Assembly (NCBI RefSeq): GCF_900142015.1
Contig: NZ_FQZN01000018.1
Location: 62,001 to 126,000 of the forward strand
DNA: 64,000 nt
Direction: 5' to 3'
Source: Bacteroides stercorirosoris
Lineage (GTDB): Bacteria; Bacteroidota; Bacteroidia; Bacteroidales; Bacteroidaceae
The notes beneath the pieces are model-generated. The model ran no database searches, was not told where the DNA came from, and saw nothing but the letters and a program-made list of their open reading frames with translations. The translations under genes and the position numbers were made by a program. Of this stretch, positions 15,289-23,477 are shown piece by piece (within the stretch, counting starts at the first letter, position 1; each line of letters begins with the position of its first letter).

Positions 15289-17472
15289 TTATTCCGGCAG
15301 CAGTAAGGCACGTACTTCAGAGTCAAGATCACACCCTTCGGGCAGGCCTAACTTGGTGCGCAGGCGGTATCGGTTTTTCAATACACTGCTACGGGTGATG
15401 CCCAATGTGCGGGATATTTCTTCGTTGTTTTGCTTCAATACGATAAGCATACAGAACAATTCTTCGGTACGGGTGATGCGCGGACAGATGGAACGCAAGC
15501 TATGCAGTACGGTGGGATAGAGCGAAGCGAAGGCGGTGCGGAACTGTTCTTCTTCTCTGTTGGTGAGCAGGCAAGGTTGCAGGCTCTCCATTACGTGCTC
15601 TAAGTCGCAGGTTTTGTCGTGTGTGGCTTGTATGTCGACCAATTGACGGAGGAGTTCTTCGTTGCGGTTGTTCAGCTCTTGCCTGGAAGCTATGAGTTGT
15701 TGCAGGCGTTGGCTCTGTTCGTGCAATTGCTGCTGTGAGAAAAGTTTCTCCCGTTCTTTCAGGCGAAGACGCATCCATAACCAGCCGCCTATGCCGACTC
15801 CTATAGCGAGCAGGAAGAGTCCGGTGAAGATAAATGTTTGCAAGCGACTGCTCTTCAGCTCTACTTCGGCGGAGAGCAAACGGTTCTCTTTCTCTTTCTG
15901 TTCTGTCTGATAACGGATATCGGCTTCTACTACCGCTTCGCGGGTCTTCTGTTCCAGGTAGACTTGTAAAAGCGGTTCGCGCAAGCGGGTGAGGTGGGCG
16001 ATGACGGCATTGTCTTCCCGATGTATGTAATGGCTCATCAGTGTATCAAGGAAGTGGTAGCTGTCCGTAGAGTTATACTTTTTGATGGCAAGTATTGTTT
16101 TTCGGGCTTCGGCATCGCGTCCCAAGCGGAATAAAGCGATGGCACGCAGTGCTTCAACATTGTAATCGGATGCGGTGGAGGTGTTGGATCCGTAATACCT
16201 TTCTATATCTTCCAATCCTTTTGCCGATTCGTATGGCAAGATCATTATCCGGTCGATTGCTTTGTAAAAATGCGTCTGGGCCGTTTGCTTGATTTCGGAA
16301 AGAAGAAAACAAGAATCCGCCGTCGCCAGCAGTTTCAATCGCTCTTCCCGCCGGTAGCCCGGAAGTTTTTGTACAATGCTCCATTTGGTCAGATGATATG
16401 CTCCTTTGTCTTTCAGGTTGGTATTGGTGTTTTCCTGCCAGGCGAAAACTTTGTCAATGTAATATTGAGCCTGTGGATACATCCCCCATTTGTAATATAG
16501 ATTGCTCAGTTCATGATAGCAACGTGCGCAAAATACATTGTCCTGCAACCTCAGACCGATTTCCAGTCCCTGATATTGTAATTGCACGGCTTCTTGAAAC
16601 CGGTTTTGCCGGGAGTATATATTTCCGAGCAGACTCATGGCCCAATTGATACCCGGTATGTAGCGGTCTTTGCGTCCTTCAGAGATGGCATGTTTCAACA
16701 GGCGTTCCATATCATCTTTGCGGTGGGGAAGCGCATAATATACGCTGGCGGCAAAGGAGCAATCGCGGAAGGTGTTTTCTGCTGTCTTCCGATAGACGGG
16801 TAAAGCGTGGGCACTGTCCATTACAGCTTCTGCCCGCTCTTTTTGTCCGGCAAGTCCTCGCAGATAGCCCTCGAATATCATCATGTCGCGGCGACAGCAT
16901 TCGTCGAGTAATGCAGGCGGGTTGGTGCGGAGTCGGTGGAACCATTCGGCGCCTTGGTCGGTACGGTTCGTGAAGTAGAAGATGTTGTTCACGTTGTTCA
17001 TGGCACCTACGGCACGGGTACGGATGCCTTCATGCGCAAGGGTATCACCGGGCGTGGGCACCAAATCCATTATTTGCCGTGAAATGGCAATCGCTTTATC
17101 ATATTGCTGCATGAATTGGTAGCAGCGGGAGCGTGTATAGAGATAATTGGCTTGGGTGGCGGGCAAGTCTTTGTAGCCGGGCATCCGCTCTGTTTCGTCT
17201 AGCATCTCCAGCACACGCGGGAAGTTTTTCTCGTTGAAATAAGAGTTGATGTAGTACTGGCGGGCAAGGAAATATTCAGGAGTTCCCGGTTGGGTGTGAG
17301 CCATGAAATTTTCAGCTTCGATGCGCAGTGAGTCGGTTTGCATGATCCGATCGTTACAGCGTACTTTCAGCGAATCGCTGAGGGCTTTTATTTCGGTGTC
17401 CTTTGGAGAAAGGCGAGAAGTACAACTGCTGAAGCAACTGGCATATAGCAATAGGAAGAAGATTAATTTCAT
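15289..17472 (-). CDS. TPR-containing membrane regulator with C-terminal HTH
   Basis: A 727-residue protein. It has an N-terminal lipoprotein-like signal (FFLLLYASCFSSC), a long helical region with TPR-like repeats (about 40-500, such as RYIPGINWAMSLLGNIYSRQNRFQEAVQLQYQGL), one membrane helix (about 547-567, IFTGLFLLAIGVGIGGWLWM), a coiled-coil stretch rich in Gln and Glu, and a LuxR-like HTH at the C terminus (about 640-725). This layout is common in Bacteroidetes one-protein sensors with a periplasmic TPR part and a cytoplasmic DNA-binding part. The ligand is unknown. Its paralogue is encoded just downstream, beyond a terminator. Confidence 0.85.
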   Translation of the reverse strand: MKLIFFLLLYASCFSSCTSRLSPKDTEIKALSDSLKVRCNDRIMQTDSLRIEAENFMAHTQPGTPEYFLARQYYINSYFNEKNFPRVLEMLDETERMPGYKDLPATQANYLYTRSRCYQFMQQYDKAIAISRQIMDLVPTPGDTLAHEGIRTRAVGAMNNVNNIFYFTNRTDQGAEWFHRLRTNPPALLDECCRRDMMIFEGYLRGLAGQKERAEAVMDSAHALPVYRKTAENTFRDCSFAASVYYALPHRKDDMERLLKHAISEGRKDRYIPGINWAMSLLGNIYSRQNRFQEAVQLQYQGLEIGLRLQDNVFCARCYHELSNLYYKWGMYPQAQYYIDKVFAWQENTNTNLKDKGAYHLTKWSIVQKLPGYRREERLKLLATADSCFLLSEIKQTAQTHFYKAIDRIMILPYESAKGLEDIERYYGSNTSTASDYNVEALRAIALFRLGRDAEARKTILAIKKYNSTDSYHFLDTLMSHYIHREDNAVIAHLTRLREPLLQVYLEQKTREAVVEADIRYQTEQKEKENRLLSAEVELKSSRLQTFIFTGLFLLAIGVGIGGWLWMRLRLKEREKLFSQQQLHEQSQRLQQLIASRQELNNRNEELLRQLVDIQATHDKTCDLEHVMESLQPCLLTNREEEQFRTAFASLYPTVLHSLRSICPRITRTEELFCMLIVLKQNNEEISRTLGITRSSVLKNRYRLRTKLGLPEGCDLDSEVRALLLPE

Positions 17473-17569
17473 GAGCGAGATATTTGTTGGTCTGTATTGA
17501 CTGTTGTGCGAATATAAAGAATATATTAGAATTAGGTAAACATGAGGAAATATATTCTTTATTAAGAAT

Positions 17570-17606
17570 CAAACGCCCGTTTTCGAAATCCGGAAACGGG
17601 CGTTTG
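17570..17606. terminator. strong hairpin terminator after gcvP
   Basis: Perfect 13-bp stem (CAAACGCCCGTTT and AAACGGGCGTTTG) with an 11-nt loop, 28 nt beyond the gcvP stop on the minus strand. It ends the gcvP operon. Confidence 0.8.
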
Positions 17607-17633
17607 CAGGAATTGGTATTATTTTTTTGTCTT

Positions 17634-20483
17634 TTATTCAAAACATCCGTAGCACGTCGGCAACAACTTACGGTCGCCCAACGTGTTATCCACGCGCGCC
17701 ACATTTATCCAGAACTTGTTTTCGCGTACACTTTCTATCGGATAAGCCGCTTTTTCCCTTGTATAGCTATGTTCCCAATTATTGGCAACTACCTCATATT
17801 CGGGATGCGGGGCATTTATTAGAACGTTATCTTCCTTATCCGCTTTTCCTTCTTTCACTTCCTGGATTTCCTCCCAGATGGTCAACATCACGTTCACGAA
17901 GTTATCCAGTTCGGCAAGGCTTTCGCTTTCTGTCGGCTCTATCATGAGTGTGCCGTGAACAGGGAAGGAGAGAGTAGGAGCATGATAACCATAATCCATC
18001 AGTCGTTTGGCGATATCATTTTCGCTGATACCCGTCTCTTCGTGTACCTTGCGGCATTCCAATATCATTTCATGACCAACAAAGCCAGTGGCACCACGAT
18101 ATACGATACCATACGTATCTTTCAGACAGGCTGCCAGATAGTTGGCGCTGAGGATAGCTATTTTTGTAGCACGTGTCAATCCTTCCGTACCCATCATGCG
18201 GATATATCCGTAAGTGATAGGCAAAATACCGGCGCTACCGAACGGAGCGGCAGACACTGTGTTGACGGGAGTACCGAACAGCGGATGTCCCGGCAGGAAC
18301 GGAACCAGATGTTCCGCAACGCAGATAGGACCTACGCCCGGACCACCGCCGCCATGAGGCGAAGCGAACGTCTTATGCAGGTTCAGGTGGCAAACGTCCG
18401 CACCGATAAAGCCGGGATTCGTCAGGCCAACCTGGGCATTCATATTGGCACCGTCCATATATACCTGTGCACCGCAATCATGGATGATGCGGCAGATTTC
18501 TACGATTTCCGTCTCAAAAATACCGTGTGTAGAAGGATAGGTAATCATCAGTGCGGCAAGGTCGTCTTTGTTCTCTTCCGCCTTGGCACGAAGGTCGTTC
18601 ATATCCACATTGCCCTGTGCGTCGCAAGCGCAAGTCACGGTAGTGAAACCTGCTTGGATGGCAGATGCCGGATTTGTGCCGTGGGCGGAAGCAGGAATCA
18701 ACACTTTGTTGCGGTGTCCCTGACCGATGTTTTCCAGATAAGCGCGGATAACACGTAGTCCTGTATATTCACCTGCCGCACCGGAGTTCGGTTGCAGACT
18801 GACTCCTGCAAAGCCTGTGATGACTTTCAGTTCTTCGCTGAGATTGTTTATCAATTCACGATAACCCTCTGCCTGGTCCTCGGGAACAAGCGGATGCATG
18901 CACATAAATTCCGGACGGCTGAGAGGCAGCATTTCCGCTGCAGCGTTCAGTTTCATGGTACAGGAACCGAGGGAAATCATGGAATGGGCGAGGGAGATGT
19001 CCATACGGTCGAGACGCTTGATGTAACGCATCATCTCCGTTTCCGTATGATATTTATTGAAGACTTCGTGTGTCAGATAAGCACTCTGGCGTTTCAGAGT
19101 CTTATTAATAGTATTGCTTACGGGAATATCATCCACTTTGGTGTAGTCTTTTCCTGCGGCAATGGCAAAGATGGAAAGCAATACATTGGCAGCGGATACG
19201 TCAGTTGTTTCGTCAATACTCATACCTACGTCTCCATTATCAAAGTAGCGCAGATTGACTTCCTTGCTCAATGCGATGGTACGTACCTGTTGGGCAGATA
19301 CACTGTCGGGCAACACAAAGCGAAGGGTGTCGAAGTATTGGTCATTCACTTGTTTGTATCCCAGTTTCTTGATACACTTTTCCAGATATGCGGCGATGCT
19401 GTGGATACGTTCTGCAATGGCGTGAATACCTTCCGGACCGTGGTACACGGCATAAAAGCCCGCCATGGTTGCCAGCAAAGCCTGTGCGGTACAGATATTT
19501 GAAGTAGCCTTTTCCCGTTTGATATGTTGCTCGCGGGTTTGCAGTGCCATACGGTAACAGAGTTTTCCGTATTTATCTTTTGACCAACCGATGATACGTC
19601 CCGGAATATTACGTTTGTATTCGTCGCGCGTAGCGAAGTACCCGGCTGACGGTCCGCCATAGAACATCGGTGTACCGAGGCGTTGGGTGGTACCGAATAC
19701 AATATCAGCTCCCCATTCTCCGGGAGGGGTGAGCAGGGCAAGGCTCAGGATATCGGCGGCAACGGCTACTTTGCAGTTGGCAGCATGGGCTTTTTCTACA
19801 AAGGCACGGTAATCTTCTGCGTTTCCGCTCGCATTCGGATATTGCAGTATACAGGCAAAAATATCCGGTGTCAGTTCCAGTTCGGAATATTTACCTGTGC
19901 GTATCTGAATACCTTGCGGGATAGCACGCGTAGTCATTACGGCCAGTGTCTGTGGGAAAATGCTCTCGTCCACAAACACTACGTTTGCACCGGACTTCTG
20001 CATATCACGCGGACGCAGGGCGTACATCATACTTACGGCTTCGGCAGCAGCCGTAGCTTCATCCAACAGAGAACAGTTGGCAAGTGGCATACCCGTCAGG
20101 TCGCATACTGCGGTCTGGAAGTTCATCAACGCTTCGAGGCGCCCTTGCGAAACTTCTGTCTGGTAGGGGGTATAAGAAGTGTACCATACCGGATTCTCGA
20201 ATACATTCCGTTGAATAACGGCGGGGGTAATGGTGTTATACCAGCCGAGGCCGATATACGTTGTGTAAAGTTTGTTTTTGCACGCCAACCGGGTGATGTG
20301 TTGTCCGAACTCATATTCAGTCATAGGCGCGGGCAATGCCAACGGTTCTTTCAGACGAATGTTTGCAGGGATGGTTTTGTCTATTAACTCATCCAGACTG
20401 CCGACTCCTATTTTCCGGAGCATTTTCTCTTCGTCTTTTTCGCTGATGCCGATGTGGCGGCACGCTAATAGGTCGCTTTTCAT
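17634..20483 (-). CDS. gcvP: glycine dehydrogenase (decarboxylating), P protein
   Basis: A 949-residue full-length single-chain P protein of the glycine cleavage system. It binds PLP, decarboxylates glycine and passes the aminomethyl group to the lipoyl arm of GcvH. The PLP lysine is in HLNLHKTFASPHGGGGPGVG (about residue 697). Other marks are the FIGSGYY-type N-terminal region replaced here by YIGLGWYNTITPAVIQRN, and the glycine-rich loop. gcvT and gcvH are not in the window. It is the last gene of a minus-strand run after the MBL hydrolase, rsmG and a lipoprotein. Because the P protein depends on lipoylated GcvH, the presence of lipB about 9 kb away may be only coincidental. Confidence 0.97.
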   Translation of the reverse strand: MKSDLLACRHIGISEKDEEKMLRKIGVGSLDELIDKTIPANIRLKEPLALPAPMTEYEFGQHITRLACKNKLYTTYIGLGWYNTITPAVIQRNVFENPVWYTSYTPYQTEVSQGRLEALMNFQTAVCDLTGMPLANCSLLDEATAAAEAVSMMYALRPRDMQKSGANVVFVDESIFPQTLAVMTTRAIPQGIQIRTGKYSELELTPDIFACILQYPNASGNAEDYRAFVEKAHAANCKVAVAADILSLALLTPPGEWGADIVFGTTQRLGTPMFYGGPSAGYFATRDEYKRNIPGRIIGWSKDKYGKLCYRMALQTREQHIKREKATSNICTAQALLATMAGFYAVYHGPEGIHAIAERIHSIAAYLEKCIKKLGYKQVNDQYFDTLRFVLPDSVSAQQVRTIALSKEVNLRYFDNGDVGMSIDETTDVSAANVLLSIFAIAAGKDYTKVDDIPVSNTINKTLKRQSAYLTHEVFNKYHTETEMMRYIKRLDRMDISLAHSMISLGSCTMKLNAAAEMLPLSRPEFMCMHPLVPEDQAEGYRELINNLSEELKVITGFAGVSLQPNSGAAGEYTGLRVIRAYLENIGQGHRNKVLIPASAHGTNPASAIQAGFTTVTCACDAQGNVDMNDLRAKAEENKDDLAALMITYPSTHGIFETEIVEICRIIHDCGAQVYMDGANMNAQVGLTNPGFIGADVCHLNLHKTFASPHGGGGPGVGPICVAEHLVPFLPGHPLFGTPVNTVSAAPFGSAGILPITYGYIRMMGTEGLTRATKIAILSANYLAACLKDTYGIVYRGATGFVGHEMILECRKVHEETGISENDIAKRLMDYGYHAPTLSFPVHGTLMIEPTESESLAELDNFVNVMLTIWEEIQEVKEGKADKEDNVLINAPHPEYEVVANNWEHSYTREKAAYPIESVRENKFWINVARVDNTLGDRKLLPTCYGCFE

Positions 20484-20504
20484 GATAGTATCTGTTTTTA
20501 AAGT

Positions 20505-21143
20505 TTATCTGAAGAATGGATTTTCCGCCTTTTCAATACCGATAGTGGTCGGGGCGCCATGTCCGGGATAGACAATCGTTTCATTGGGCAGTATGAACAG
20601 GCGGCTACAAATGTGCTCTTTCAGTTCGTCGAAATTACCACCGGTAAGGTCGGCACGTCCGATGCTGCCCTGGAAAAGTACGTCACCGGAGAACATGCAA
20701 TGATCTGCGGCACAGTAGTAAACAAGGCTACCCGGTGAATGTCCCGGTACGTGGATAGCTTCCAACGTAGTGTTACCGAAGTTGATGATATCTCCGTCAT
20801 GAAGATAGTGTCCTATCGGTGCGGGCAGTTCGTTCCAATGAAAACCGAACATGCGGCTTTGTTTCGGAGCTTCGTCAATCCAGAATTCATCGGCTTTGTT
20901 GGCTTCCACCGGCAGACCGAATTCTTTGACCATGAAAGCATTTCCAAAGATATGGTCCAGATGCAGGTGCGTATTAAGGAGGTGCTTTACGTTCAGGCCA
21001 TTTTTGTGAATGAAGTTTTTCAACGCTTGTTTTTCCTCCTCATAGTAGCAACCGGGATCTATCACGGCAGCTTCAAGAGTGTCGTCCCACAAAACATAAC
21101 AGTTTACAGGGAACATATTAAACTCAAACCTTTTTATTTTCAT
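20505..21143 (-). CDS. metallo-beta-lactamase-fold hydrolase (glyoxalase II-like)
   Basis: A 212-residue soluble hydrolase. The metal-binding signature THLHLDHIFGN (H-x-H-x-D-H) is at about residue 59, followed by HVPGHSPGSLVYY, the bridging Asp in MFSGDVLFQGSIGR and the final His in VYPGHGAPTTI. Such proteins usually bind two metal ions and hydrolyse thioesters like S-lactoylglutathione; the substrate here is unknown because Bacteroides generally lack glutathione. It starts 31 nt after rsmG and ends 21 nt before gcvP, in one operon. Confidence 0.9.
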   Translation of the reverse strand: MKIKRFEFNMFPVNCYVLWDDTLEAAVIDPGCYYEEEKQALKNFIHKNGLNVKHLLNTHLHLDHIFGNAFMVKEFGLPVEANKADEFWIDEAPKQSRMFGFHWNELPAPIGHYLHDGDIINFGNTTLEAIHVPGHSPGSLVYYCAADHCMFSGDVLFQGSIGRADLTGGNFDELKEHICSRLFILPNETIVYPGHGAPTTIGIEKAENPFFR

Positions 21144-21174
21144 GATAGGTATATGTTAGTCATTATTTCTGTGA

Positions 21175-21795
21175 TTAAGGCGTCACGTAAACCACTTTCT
21201 TCGTTTCAAAGAATTCTTCTTCGAAATAGTCTTTCAGATCATACATCATGGTCTTATTCTTGAAAGGCATGGCTTCATTTGCCAGCTCACCACCTTTCAG
21301 GCAGATCAGTCCGTTGGGCATAGCATTGTGTTGCTCGGAAGCGATGTTTTTGCGGATGATTTTCAGCAAGTCGGCCAACGGCATCACGGCACGGCTTACA
21401 ACGAAATCGAAGAGTTGCTTTTCCTCCTCAGCACGTGCATGGCGGAAAGTCACGTTTTTCAGTCCGATGCTGTTGGCTATTTCCGTTGCTACACGTACTT
21501 TCTTCCCGATGCTGTCAACAAGATGGAACTTCACCTCGGGGAATAAGATGGCAAGGGGAATACCCGGAAAACCACCGCCCGTTCCAAGGTCCATGATTCG
21601 GGTGCCGGGAGTAAAGCGAATCACTTTAGCTATACCCAATGAATGGAGTACGTGGTGTTCGTACAGGTTTTCGATGTCTTTACGTGATATGACGTTTATT
21701 TTTGCATTCCAGTCCGTATAGAGATCATAGAGGGACGCAAATTGCTGCTTCTGCGCCTCTGTGAGGTCTGGGAAGTACTTTAGAATGATTTCCAT
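21175..21795 (-). CDS. rsmG: 16S rRNA (guanine-N7) methyltransferase RsmG
   Basis: A 206-residue methyltransferase of the GidB family. It has the family start YDLYTDWNAKINVISRKD and the AdoMet-binding loop MDLGTGGGFPGIPLAILFP (about 69-87), then FVVSRAV (about 130-136). RsmG methylates G527 of 16S rRNA (E. coli numbering); loss gives low-level streptomycin resistance in other bacteria. The gene starts 19 nt after the preceding lipoprotein gene. Confidence 0.96.
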   Translation of the reverse strand: MEIILKYFPDLTEAQKQQFASLYDLYTDWNAKINVISRKDIENLYEHHVLHSLGIAKVIRFTPGTRIMDLGTGGGFPGIPLAILFPEVKFHLVDSIGKKVRVATEIANSIGLKNVTFRHARAEEEKQLFDFVVSRAVMPLADLLKIIRKNIASEQHNAMPNGLICLKGGELANEAMPFKNKTMMYDLKDYFEEEFFETKKVVYVTP

Positions 21796-21814
21796 GTGAA
21801 TAATTTATGATTTA

Positions 21815-22675
21815 TTAATTCTCGTTTCTTATTTCGTTCAATGCCATAGTATCATCACTCAGCAGATGTGACATGATCTCATAAGGCAAGGTAATTTCTA
21901 CCGGGCCCATCACATAAGGAGCAATTTCATAAATGTTATAATAGAAGGTGATACCTTTGGGGCTTAGGTAGAAGTTCTCAGTCGGTTCCAGGTCTCCTGT
22001 ACTTGTATAGCCCATATCCTCCACTTCCTGGCGTGTAGTAACTTTATTGTCTGCCATGAGCTGGTTCCATAATAAATCGGTGAGAGCTTCTTGATATTCT
22101 CCTACAAAAATATCATCCAGACGTATCGGGCTCAAGGTGCGCAGGTCCATATTCAGGAAAGTAGACATATAAATACCATGTGCGCCTCCGGTATATTCAT
22201 TGTAGTCGATGCGGTAAACCAGCAGATGTTTTTTATAATACTGCACGTGGCTTTCAATACCTTTATAATAAGAATACCAAGCTAATATTGAAGCAGAGTC
22301 TTCCTTTTCAGCTTCATCTTTGGCATACATCGGTTCCAAATCTTTCAGGTAATCCTTGATATAGGTTTCCTTGTAAAGCTTTACCGCCTCTTCAGGTTTC
22401 AGAGTCATGTATTTATCTCCGAAACAGGCTGAAAGGAAATAGGTGTTCAGACTGTCTTTCAGCTTTTCGTCGGACGACTTATTAGCGTATGCAAAGTTGA
22501 TGATGATGTTGCAGCCGGGCTTCGCAGTGTCTCCGAAGAGGTGGGCTACCTCATTTACCTGTATACTGTCGAACTCCAGCGCACCTGCGCTTTTGTTCAC
22601 AGTGTTACCGCAAGAAAATAAAAAGCCACTTGCCGCAAGTAGAATGACAAGTAGGCTGACATATTGCTTTTTCAT
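21815..22675 (-). CDS. lipoprotein with DUF4163/DUF3298-type domains
   Basis: A 286-residue protein from the ATG at 22675, the start that opens a proper lipoprotein signal (KKQYVSLLVILL...FSCGN); a longer frame begins with ATG at 22702. After the lipobox the protein has a DUF4163-like region and a DUF3298-like region with YTGGAHGIY and SPKGITFYYN, as in the RsiV-type extracytoplasmic domains. Attachment to the outer or inner membrane facing the periplasm is likely. Function unknown. It is the first gene of the rsmG/gcvP operon. Confidence 0.8.
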   Translation of the reverse strand: MKKQYVSLLVILLAASGFLFSCGNTVNKSAGALEFDSIQVNEVAHLFGDTAKPGCNIIINFAYANKSSDEKLKDSLNTYFLSACFGDKYMTLKPEEAVKLYKETYIKDYLKDLEPMYAKDEAEKEDSASILAWYSYYKGIESHVQYYKKHLLVYRIDYNEYTGGAHGIYMSTFLNMDLRTLSPIRLDDIFVGEYQEALTDLLWNQLMADNKVTTRQEVEDMGYTSTGDLEPTENFYLSPKGITFYYNIYEIAPYVMGPVEITLPYEIMSHLLSDDTMALNEIRNEN

Positions 22676-22724
22676 TTGGACTTTCTTCGTTAAATTCAAC
22701 ATTTCGATATCAGTTCGTTATCGA

Positions 22725-22732
22725 CAAATATA
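22725..22732 (-). promoter_or_regulatory. Bacteroides-type -7 box (TATATTTG)
   Basis: TATATTTG on the minus strand matches TAnnTTTG and lies 49 nt upstream of the lipoprotein start at 22675. It is the likely promoter of the operon that ends at the gcvP terminator. Confidence 0.55.
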
Positions 22733-22797
22733 GAACATATTAACGAATAGAACATATAAAAAATGAAAAAAGATAGGTATGAATGCTTTTATCTGGC

Positions 22798-22805
22798 TAT
22801 CTTTG
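22798..22805 (+). promoter_or_regulatory. Bacteroides-type -7 box (TATCTTTG) next to a start codon
   Basis: TATCTTTG matches TAnnTTTG and ends only 8 nt before the ATG at 22814. If used, the transcript would be nearly leaderless. It also argues against the earlier ATG at 22763, which lies upstream of the box. Confidence 0.5.
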
Positions 22806-22813
22806 CACCGGAT

Positions 22814-23221
22814 ATGAAGAGACTTCGTTACATATTGGCAGTTTTATTGTCTCTGGTGGTTGTTTATGCAGGGGCAGGAGTTTCTATTGTCCATTATTGT
22901 TGTGCCCGCTGCGAGACAGCGCAAGCATGTTGCACCAATGGCTGTGCCAAATGCCATAAATCTCATAAAACTTCTCATAAACCGGAAAAATCTTGCAAAG
23001 ACGAAGGCTGTACGGCTACTTTTTATAAAGTGGATTTGGTGAAATATTCATGTGAAAGTCCTGTTATAACCGTACCTGTCATTCAACTTTTCTGCGAAGT
23101 ATTGCCGGATTTTCAATACTCCTTGCCTACGAGGGAATTGAAAGAGGTGTCGTATGCCGTACCTCCGCATCCTGATAGTTCGAGGCAGTATCTGGCCTTA
23201 TATTCTGTTCTCATTATTTAA
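22814..23221 (+). CDS. Cys/His-rich exported protein of a metal-transport operon
   Basis: A 135-residue protein from the ATG at 22814. It opens with a signal-anchor-like helix (RLRYILAVLLSLVVVYAGAGV), then HYCCARCETAQACC, a second cluster NGCAKCHKSHK and a later CKDEGC. The many Cys and His point to binding of a soft metal such as Cu, Zn or Cd in the periplasm. The second half is beta-rich and without known domains. The gene precedes a TonB-dependent receptor, a periplasmic HMA protein and a CopA-type ATPase. A metallochaperone or sensor role is inferred. It is not a known family to me beyond the HYC-type start shared with other Bacteroidetes proteins next to such receptors. Confidence 0.7.
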   Translation: MKRLRYILAVLLSLVVVYAGAGVSIVHYCCARCETAQACCTNGCAKCHKSHKTSHKPEKSCKDEGCTATFYKVDLVKYSCESPVITVPVIQLFCEVLPDFQYSLPTRELKEVSYAVPPHPDSSRQYLALYSVLII

Positions 23222-23295
23222 AATCAATTGGTGTGCAGGAGAAGTGTTTTTCTTCCTGCCCGGTTCTATCCAAAGCTATATCTGAACTGTGTCTG

Positions 23296-23361
23296 GTCCG
23301 TAGTTTGTCCGTATCTAAGAGTACGGAGATGATATGGAGGCAATAAGGAGATAGTACGGAC
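23296..23361. repeat. word array, core GTCCGTA
   Basis: Direct copies GTCCGTA at 23296-23302 and 23307-23313 are matched by inverted copies TACGGA at 23322-23327 and TACGGAC at 23355-23361, giving nested stems. The array lies 75 nt past the Cys-rich gene, in the 256-nt gap before the TonB receptor. Confidence 0.6.
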
Positions 23362-23422
23362 GAAATGGAAGATTCTTTGCACGTTCTCTTTTAAAAAATT
23401 GATAGCTGGATGGTCTTGCAAC

Positions 23423-23451
23423 CTTGTTGCACGACATATATCCTATTTTTG
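23423..23451 (+). promoter_or_regulatory. Bacteroides-type promoter of the TonB receptor
   Basis: A -33-like CTTG at 23423-23426 and a -7 TATTTTTG at 23444-23451 with a 17-nt spacer, 26 nt upstream of the ATG at 23478. It indicates that the receptor and downstream metal genes can be transcribed separately from the Cys-rich gene. Confidence 0.55.
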
Positions 23452-23477
23452 TACCCTTAATAAATGAATTCAGATAT

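Noticed and set aside
17955..19502. Long plus-strand frames over gcvP
   Set aside because: They are antisense to a complete and well-supported gcvP. The products are rich in His, Gln and Arg without a domain.
22763..22813. Upstream start for the Cys-rich protein
   Set aside because: The ATG at 22763 lies before the -7 box, and the start at 22814 begins directly with a typical membrane signal.
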